5,623 bases of DNA from Streptosporangiaceae bacterium (GTDB lineage: Bacteria > Actinomycetota > Actinomycetes > Streptosporangiales > Streptosporangiaceae): positions 1-5,623 of the forward strand of contig JASIBJ010000523.1 of assembly GCA_030045215.1 (NCBI GenBank), given 5' to 3'. The position numbers were made by a program, and so were the translations under genes. Positions 1 to 3,797 of this stretch are shown here, piece after piece. How positions within the stretch are numbered: the stretch's first letter is position 1; every line of letters starts with the position of its first letter. The notes beneath the pieces are model-generated. The model was not told where the DNA came from, did not search any database, and saw nothing but the letters and a program-made list of their open reading frames with translations.

Positions 1-2
1 CA

Positions 3-488
3 CTGCGGACCGACGGCGTCGCCATCGTCCTGGCCACGGCCGCCCATCGCCTCGAGCTCCAGGCATGGATGGAACTGGCCGGAGTCGACGTCGCGGCAGC
101 GAGGGCGAACGGCTCATATGTGGAGCTTGACGCCGCCGGAACGCTCGCCCAGTTCATGGTCAACGACTGGCCCGACCCGGCGGCGTTCTGGCAGGTCATC
201 AGCCCGGTGATCCAGCACGCCAGCGAGACGGCGACGCCGGTCCGCGTGTTTGGCGAGATGGTCGCGTTGCTGTGGGAGTCGGGGCAGGTCGGAGCGGCGA
301 TAGACACCGAGGCGCTCTGGAACGAGATGGCCCGCCGATACCCCTTCCGCTTGCTCTGCGGCTACCCGGCAAAGTCCGTGTCCGGTCCGGAACTGAGCGA
401 TGCGCTGGGCCAGTTGTGTCTGGCCCATACCGGCTCGTCAGGTACACCGCCAGACCTGGGTCAGGCCGCGCTGCCCTGGCTGAGTTGA
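3..488 (+). CDS. MEDS (DcmR-type sensory) domain protein, 5'-truncated by window edge
   Basis: The visible 161 residues read in frame from position 3 to the TGA at 486-488. They match the later part of the MEDS domain (methanogen/methylotroph DcmR sensory domain). A strand-and-helix start (VAIVLATAAHR) is followed by AGVDVAAARANGSYVELDAAGTL, then FMVNDWPDP, then VRVFGEMVALLW, and finally the hallmark EALWNEMARRYPFRLLCGYP with a closing LCLAHT helix. By comparison with the family, roughly 35-45 N-terminal residues lie outside the window; the ATG at 69 is internal, because homology runs upstream of it. MEDS proteins are cytosolic sensory or regulatory modules, often paired with STAS or histidine kinase domains. 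Here the protein ends about 35 residues after the domain, so no C-terminal output domain is present. The ligand is unknown. It converges on lepB with a 15-bp gap and is therefore not in an operon with it. Confidence 0.85.
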   Translation: MRTDGVAIVLATAAHRLELQAWMELAGVDVAAARANGSYVELDAAGTLAQFMVNDWPDPAAFWQVISPVIQHASETATPVRVFGEMVALLWESGQVGAAIDTEALWNEMARRYPFRLLCGYPAKSVSGPELSDALGQLCLAHTGSSGTPPDLGQAALPWLS

Positions 489-494
489 TGACGC

Positions 495-517
495 GCCCGG
501 CCGCTAGGTTGCCGGGC
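495..517. terminator. Hairpin between convergent genes, possible bidirectional terminator
   Basis: The arms GCCCGGC (495-501) and GCCGGGC (511-517) form a 7-bp all-GC stem with a 9-nt loop. It lies in the short gap after the MEDS stop and overlaps the last codons and TAG stop (504-506) of lepB. There is no T-tract on either side, so it is not a canonical intrinsic terminator. GC-rich stems without T-tracts are common 3' of actinobacterial genes. The position between two converging stops is the main argument for the call. Confidence 0.35.
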
Positions 518-1964
518 CCGATTGCCTCTTGCGGCCGCGACCGCGGCGGATCCTGACTGTTCGCTCCAGGAGAGTCAGCGGCACGGCCGCGCCGATCCCG
601 GCGAACCACAGCGTCAGCGGGTCAGCCGGAACGACACGCACTCCTTCGTCAGCGGCCAGCCCGAGCAGGCCATCCGGTGACGACGCGCCCGTGCCGGTCG
701 ATGGGCCAGCTCCGGGTCCGGCTCGGCCGGCCGCCCGTGCGTGCGGTCGGTCAGCGGTGGCTTGTGCGTGGACCCGCGCGGCGTGGACTTGTGCGGCGTG
801 GACCCGTGCGGCGTGGACCCGTGCGGCGTGCCGTCGGTTCCTATCCGGCCGCCCTCTGGGCGAGTTAAGCCCTGGCTGATTGAAGGTCGGCGGCACCGAC
901 AGCAGCCGCACCCGGCTCGGTGGCCAGACGATCATGAAAGCACGACCCACGACCATGTTCTCGGGGATCGTGCCGTCCCGATCCCATTGGTTGCACTGCG
1001 CTCCCGGCACACTGCACAGGAAGAACCGGGAGTCCTCCGAGTCAGCTCGGTTGTCACCCATGACCCACAAGCGGCCGGGCGGCACGACAATGCTGAACCG
1101 GACCGCCGACGGCTGGCTGCCCGGGTAAAGATAGGCGCGCTCGTGCAGCGGAATCCCGTTGACCGTGATCAGGCCCTGGGCATTGCAGCAGCTGACGTGG
1201 TCGCCGGGAAGACCGATCACGCGCTTGATGTAGTAGGTCTCGGCGCCGCCGGAAACAAACAACCCGCGCACGTCGTGCAGAACTCGAGTGAACACGTTGC
1301 CGTCATGCGACCGACTTGGCGGATTCCAGGATCCAGTGCCGTTGAACACGATGATGTCGCCGCGCTGGATCTGGCTCACATGACCCACGAGCTTGTTCAC
1401 GAGCACCTTGTCGTTGATCAGCAGGGTGTTCTCCATCGACTGGGATGGGATACGAAACGGCTGAATGAGGAACGCCTTCACCGTGACGGTAAGCACCAAC
1501 GCCAGGACGAGGAGCAGCACCGTCTCGGTCAGCCAGGACCGCCGTCGCGTCAGCTTGGTCGCGTCATCCGAGTCAGCCGTTAAATCGTTGCTGGCTCCCG
1601 CGTCTGTTCCGGCCTCGGGACCTGTGTCGGCGTCGGCCTCGCCATCCCTGCCGGCGTCCGGATCCTTGTCGGCTCCCAGGTCGGTGGCGACCTGTGCGCC
1701 GTTCTCCAGATCGGCGCCGGCCCGCGGATCGGCGCCGGCCCGCGGATCGGTGTCAGCATGCGGGCCTGTGCGGGTGTCCGGGCCTGTGCGGGTGTCCGGG
1801 CTTGTGCCAGTGTCGGGGGCGGCGTCAGTCTCCAGGGCGGTGCCAGATTCCGTGTGGGCGCCGGATTCGATATCGGCGTCAGTCTCCAGGGCGGCGCCAG
1901 ATTCCGGGTGGCCACTGGACTCCATATCGGCGTCACTCGCCGGGCCGGCCGCGGCGCCATCCAT
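504..1964 (-). CDS. lepB: Signal peptidase I with long repeat-rich N-terminal extension and second C-terminal membrane segment
   Basis: This is a serine/lysine-dyad type I signal peptidase that cleaves signal peptides of exported proteins on the outer face of the membrane. From the ATG at 1964 it is 486 aa. Residues 1-137 are an Asp/Thr/Gly/Ala-rich cytoplasmic extension. TM1 is about 146-167 (TVLLLVLALVLTVTV) after KLTRRRSW. Catalytic Ser176 sits in IPSQSMENTL and the general base Lys247 in YYIKRVIGLPGD. The GDNRADSEDSR box is at 303-313. The core ends near FNQPGLN (366), where many homologues stop. A His/Arg/Ala spacer follows, then a second hydrophobic segment (about 449-468, LTLWFAGIGAAVPLTLLE) and an Arg/Lys tail, consistent with a cytoplasmic C-terminus as in some Streptomyces Sip proteins. 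Actinobacterial homologues are often about 220-350 aa. The start is uncertain: GTG at 2015 has an AGG 9 nt upstream, ATG 1964 has GAGG directly adjacent, and ATG 1925 is also possible. The usual rplS-lepB-rnhB context is not seen, so this may be an extra paralogue. Confidence 0.93.
   Translation of the reverse strand: MDGAAAGPASDADMESSGHPESGAALETDADIESGAHTESGTALETDAAPDTGTSPDTRTGPDTRTGPHADTDPRAGADPRAGADLENGAQVATDLGADKDPDAGRDGEADADTGPEAGTDAGASNDLTADSDDATKLTRRRSWLTETVLLLVLALVLTVTVKAFLIQPFRIPSQSMENTLLINDKVLVNKLVGHVSQIQRGDIIVFNGTGSWNPPSRSHDGNVFTRVLHDVRGLFVSGGAETYYIKRVIGLPGDHVSCCNAQGLITVNGIPLHERAYLYPGSQPSAVRFSIVVPPGRLWVMGDNRADSEDSRFFLCSVPGAQCNQWDRDGTIPENMVVGRAFMIVWPPSRVRLLSVPPTFNQPGLNSPRGRPDRNRRHAARVHAARVHAAQVHAARVHAQATADRPHARAAGRAGPGAGPSTGTGASSPDGLLGLAADEGVRVVPADPLTLWFAGIGAAVPLTLLERTVRIRRGRGRKRQSGPAT
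766..830 (-). repeat. 15-bp tandem repeat inside lepB encoding HAARV-like units
   Basis: Four consecutive 15-bp units (766-780, 781-795, 796-810, 811-825) of the form GCGTGGACCCGTGCG, plus a partial fifth to 830. The two units at 796-825 are identical and the others differ by one or two bases. On the coding strand they give HAARV/HAAQV pentapeptides, placing a His every fifth residue (379, 384, 389, 394, 399 of the 486-aa LepB). The unit length keeps the reading frame, so copy number can vary without disrupting the downstream membrane segment. Confidence 0.9.
1713..1748 (-). repeat. 18-bp tandem duplication in the LepB N-terminal extension
   Basis: Two identical adjacent 18-bp copies (1713-1730 and 1731-1748) beginning GGCGCCGGCCCGCGGATC. 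They encode DPRAGA-type hexapeptides in the low-complexity cytoplasmic tail of LepB. Identity at the DNA level points to recent duplication rather than protein-level convergence. Confidence 0.85.
1761..1814 (-). repeat. 18-bp tandem triplication in the LepB N-terminal extension
   Basis: Three adjacent 18-bp units at 1761-1778, 1779-1796 and 1797-1814. The first two are identical (CGGGCCTGTGCGGGTGTC) and the third has diverged at three positions. They encode DTRTGP-type hexapeptides. All units are multiples of three and preserve the lepB frame. Confidence 0.85.
1821..1928 (-). repeat. 54-bp tandem duplication near the LepB N-terminus
   Basis: Two 54-bp units (1821-1874, 1875-1928) share GGCGTCAGTCTCCAGGGCGG, then GCCAGATTCCG, and a TATCGG end. 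They encode two 18-residue units of the pattern AD(M/I)ES...ESG.ALETD, at about residues 12-48 of the 486-aa protein. The copies differ at several positions, so this duplication looks older than the 18-bp ones next to it. Confidence 0.85.
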
Positions 1965-2061
1965 CCTCGCGCCGACTGGGCGGCCTGGCCCACCAAGCTG
2001 GTCGGCTAGCGACACAGGGTCTGACCTGCCCAGCTCGCCCGCTGCGGCCCGATCTCCCGGT

Positions 2062-2081
2062 CGCTCCCCACATGTGGAGCG
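2062..2081. promoter_or_regulatory. Palindrome upstream of lepB, possible operator
   Basis: CGCTCC (2062-2067) and GGAGCG (2076-2081) are 6-bp inverted arms around an 8-nt centre. A perfect 10-bp palindrome, CCACATGTGG, lies at 2068-2077. The element is 47 bp upstream of the alternative GTG start of lepB and about 100 bp upstream of the ATG start. It could be an operator or an RNA hairpin in the lepB leader. No regulator family can be named from the sequence. Confidence 0.3.
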
Positions 2082-2308
2082 TAATACCAGTCGATCAACC
2101 CTCAAAGGGCGCCAAGATCGCAGCACGCGAGCGAGCCGACAGTTCTCACTTGCGCACCAGACGTCTCCTGGGCTCGACCTATCCGCGCGATGCCCACCCT
2201 GCTCCCGGTGTGAAGAACAGCGTCGGGCACTGAGCTGTTCGCAGCGCAATCCATCTAAAACACGTCTAAGTCAGGCAGCGGCCGTTGGTCAGAGCACGCT
2301 GGACCGCG

Positions 2309-2405
2309 GTCGGCCGCGACTTTTCATCGATTCGGCTCGCAAGAACTTGGGCGTATCACTACATATTGTGAACCGAATCGATGAAATGTGGAGTCCTCGG
2401 CCGAC
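2309..2405. repeat. 97-bp interrupted inverted repeat (26 bp paired, 37-nt loop)
   Basis: The inner arms TTTCATCGATTCGG (2322-2335) and CCGAATCGATGAAA (2373-2386) are perfectly complementary over 14 bp. After a 5-nt bulge, GACT (2318-2321) pairs with AGTC (2392-2395). After a small internal loop, GTCGGCCG (2309-2316) pairs with CGGCCGAC (2398-2405). The loop (2336-2372) carries one copy of the TATCACTACA repeat and a CAAG-AA-CTTG core. If transcribed from the minus strand it would form a strong hairpin in the lepB leader. The loop is too long, and a T-run is lacking, for an ordinary terminator. No flanking target-site duplication is visible to support a transposon origin. Confidence 0.8.
2340..2349. 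promoter_or_regulatory. CAAG-N2-CTTG palindrome resembling the core of a KstR2 operator
   Basis: CAAGAACTTG fits the core of the published KstR2 motif (AnCAAGnnCTTGnT), but the outer A and T of the full motif are absent here. KstR2 is a TetR-family repressor of sterol ring C/D degradation genes in mycobacteria and rhodococci. The site lies in the loop of the large inverted repeat, downstream of the steroid operon and upstream of lepB, so its target is unclear. A chance match in this much DNA is quite possible. Confidence 0.2.
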
Positions 2406-2437
2406 TCAGATACGCTCAAATCCGGTATATCACTACA
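2354..2437. repeat. Pair of 10-bp direct repeats TATCACTACA
   Basis: Exact copies occur at 2354-2363 and 2428-2437, 74 bp apart, which is about seven helical turns. The first copy is in the loop of the inverted repeat and forms part of an imperfect dyad TCAC-N8-GTGA (2356-2371). The second overlaps the putative -10 element of a minus-strand promoter. Two same-orientation copies in helical phase within an intergenic region suggest paired regulator-binding sites, but no family is recognised. Confidence 0.4.
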
Positions 2438-2456
2438 GACCTTTAGGCCGCGTCAA
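2427..2456 (-). promoter_or_regulatory. Candidate promoter toward lepB
   Basis: On the minus strand, TTGACG (2456-2451) matches the -35 consensus well. It is followed after 18 bp by TGATAT (2432-2427), a weaker -10. An overlapping TTGACT lies at 2461-2456. Transcription would run left through the inverted repeat to lepB, giving a leader of about 400 nt. The -10 is imperfect and other promoters closer to lepB cannot be excluded. Confidence 0.25.
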
Positions 2457-2463
2457 GTCAAGA

Positions 2464-2475
2464 TCGCCTAGGCGA
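2464..2475. repeat. 12-bp perfect palindrome TCGCCTAGGCGA
   Basis: TCGCCTAGGCGA is a perfect 12-bp palindrome with no loop. It lies between the tandem array and the candidate lepB promoter and contains CTAG, a tetranucleotide often rare in bacteria. It could be a protein-binding site near the -35 element. No function is assigned. Confidence 0.35.
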
Positions 2476-2490
2476 GGTCCATCGCATGCG

Positions 2491-2624
2491 CCGGGATCGC
2501 GAGCGTGGTCGGGCCGGGATCGCGAGCGTGGTCGGGCCGGGATCGCGAGCGTGGTCGGGCCGGGATCGCGAGCGTGGTGGGCCGGGCCGGGATCGCGAGC
2601 GTGGTGGGCCGGGCCGGGATCGCG
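2491..2624. repeat. 23/27-bp tandem repeat array immediately 3' of ltp2
   Basis: Three 23-bp units (starting 2491, 2514, 2537) and two 27-bp units (starting 2560, 2587) share the core GATCGCGAGCGTGGT. A truncated sixth copy ends at 2624, 3 bp from the ltp2 stop codon (2628-2630). The 27-bp units carry an extra GGCC-rich block at their junction. The 23-bp copies are essentially identical, indicating recent expansion. Unit lengths are not multiples of three, so this is 3'-untranslated DNA and not part of the protein. Every full copy contains the TCGCGA palindrome. Possible roles are an mRNA 3' barrier, a protein-binding array or simple slippage. Confidence 0.92.
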
Positions 2625-2627
2625 GGG

Positions 2628-3797
2628 TCAGTCGCCTTGGCCAAGGATGAGGCCGCTGGTGGGAACGCCGGTACCCGCCGTGACCAGGACCGGGCCGGCA
2701 CCTGGCACTTGGTTCACGGCGGTTCCGCGCACCTGCCGGACGGCCTCGGCGATGCCGTTCATGCCGTGCAGGTAGCCTTCGCCGAGTTGGCCGCCGTGCG
2801 GGTTGAGCGGCAGCCGACCGCCGATCTCGAGCGCGCCGCCGGCGATGAAGTGGCGAGCTTCGCCGCGCGCGCAGAAGCCGAGCTCCTCCAGTTGCATGAG
2901 CACGTACGGGGTGAAGTGGTCGTACAGCACGGCCGTACGGATATCGGCCGGCCGCAGCCCTGACTGCTGCCAAAGCTGGCGCGCCACGACGCCCATCTCC
3001 GGCAGGCCGGTCATGTCATCGCGGTAATAGCTGGTCATCGTGTACTGGTTGGGCCCGCTGCCCTGCGCGGCGGCCCGTATCACCACAAGCGGATGCTTGA
3101 GGGAACGGGCTCGGTCCACGCTGGTCACCACCACCGCCACGGCCCCGTCGGTTTCCTGGCAGCAGTCCAGCAGCCGCAGCGGCTCGCAGATCCAGCGCGA
3201 CTCCTGGTGCTCGGCCAGCGTGATCGGTCGCTGGTAGAACCAGGCCGCCGGGTTGGTCGCGGCATGCTTGCGGTCGGCTACGGCCACCGCGCCGAAGTCG
3301 GCGCTAGTCGCGCCGTAGTTGTGCATGTACCGGCGGGCGGCCAGCGCGACTGTCGCCGCCGGGGTGGCCAGCCCCATCGGGTAGTGCCAGCCGGCATCGA
3401 TGCTGGCCGACGTCGCGCCCTGTACCGCGCCCACCGAGACCTGCCCGAACCGGCGGCCCGAGCGCTCGTTGAGCGACCGGTAGCACGCGACGACGTTCGC
3501 CGCGCCGGCCGCGACGGCCAGCACCGCCTGGTGCACGGTGGCGCACGCCGCTCCGCCGCCGTACCCGATCTGGCTGAAGAAAGTCAGGTCACCCGCGCCG
3601 AGTTCGCGTGCGACCGCTACCTCAGCGTTTGAGTCCATCGTGAACGTGCAGAGACCGTCGACGTCGGCCGCGCTAAGCCCGGCGTCGTCCAACGCGGCTC
3701 GTACCGCCTCCACGGCGAGCTTCAGCTCGCTCCGCCCTGAGTCCTTGGAGAACTCCGTAGCTCCGATTCCGGCGATCGCCGCGACGCCCGAGATCAT
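2628..3797 (-). CDS. ltp2: Steroid side-chain retro-aldolase Ltp2 (thiolase superfamily)
   Basis: This 389-aa protein is a close match to actinobacterial Ltp2 (M. tuberculosis Rv3540c), a cytosolic thiolase-fold enzyme. Ltp2 performs a retro-aldol cleavage of the C17 side-chain hydroxyacyl-CoA, releasing propionyl-CoA and a 17-keto steroid. Family signatures run end to end: AAIAGIGATEFSKDSGRSELKLA (5-27), GYGGGAACATVHQA (78-91), RRYMHNYGATSADFGAVAVADRKHA (155-179), LRLLDCCQETDGAVA (207-221), LYDHFTPY (291-298), GGQLGEGYLHGMNGIAE (335-351) and the C-terminus GTGVPTSGLILG. The thiolase GHP-type histidine is replaced by Tyr342 in GYLHG. Tyr292 and Tyr342 sit where, as I recall, the Thermomonospora curvata enzyme has its catalytic tyrosines. 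The protein works bound to the DUF35 domain of ChsH2, encoded just upstream. Its ATG overlaps the chsH stop (ATGA, 3794-3797), implying translational coupling. The C-terminus is of normal family length. Confidence 0.95.
   Translation of the reverse strand: MISGVAAIAGIGATEFSKDSGRSELKLAVEAVRAALDDAGLSAADVDGLCTFTMDSNAEVAVARELGAGDLTFFSQIGYGGGAACATVHQAVLAVAAGAANVVACYRSLNERSGRRFGQVSVGAVQGATSASIDAGWHYPMGLATPAATVALAARRYMHNYGATSADFGAVAVADRKHAATNPAAWFYQRPITLAEHQESRWICEPLRLLDCCQETDGAVAVVVTSVDRARSLKHPLVVIRAAAQGSGPNQYTMTSYYRDDMTGLPEMGVVARQLWQQSGLRPADIRTAVLYDHFTPYVLMQLEELGFCARGEARHFIAGGALEIGGRLPLNPHGGQLGEGYLHGMNGIAEAVRQVRGTAVNQVPGAGPVLVTAGTGVPTSGLILGQGD

Larger units (their letters stand above)
1965..2627. 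other. Non-coding region between the ltp2 stop and lepB start
   Basis: About 660 bp with no convincing gene. Open frames cross it on both strands, but their products are Arg/Cys/Ser-rich shadow translations. The minus-strand frame that continues lepB upstream to 2249 has a composition unlike the lepB extension, although a GTG start at 2015 would take a little of it. From about 2240 to 2460 the sequence is visibly less GC-rich than the flanks. This part contains the inverted repeat, the direct repeats and a possible promoter listed separately. Positions 2491-2624 are a tandem array. No tRNA cloverleaf or transposase fragment was recognised. Confidence 0.7.

Noticed and set aside
2016..2249. 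Upstream extension of LepB to the ATG at 2249
   Set aside because: The extra 78 residues are Arg/Cys-rich with no repeats or family likeness and differ in composition from the rest of the N-terminal tail. Starts at 1964 or 2015 are more reasonable.
2309..2405. Insertion sequence or intrinsic terminator
   Set aside because: There is no transposase and no target-site duplication, and the 37-nt loop without a T-run does not fit an intrinsic terminator. It is kept only as an inverted repeat of unknown role.
2491..2624. CRISPR array
   Set aside because: The units are directly adjacent with no unique spacers between them and no cas genes nearby.
1465..2775. 436-codon plus-strand open frame opposite lepB and through the intergenic region and repeats
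   Set aside because: It is antisense to the clearly conserved LepB core, runs through non-coding tandem repeats and gives a Ser/Arg/Pro-rich product with no recognisable domain. Long shadow frames are expected at this GC content.
2458..2973. Minus-strand frame of 171 codons covering the tandem array and the 3' end of ltp2
   Set aside because: It is a different frame from ltp2, whose natural C-terminus is present. The product is Arg/Pro repeats generated by the array.
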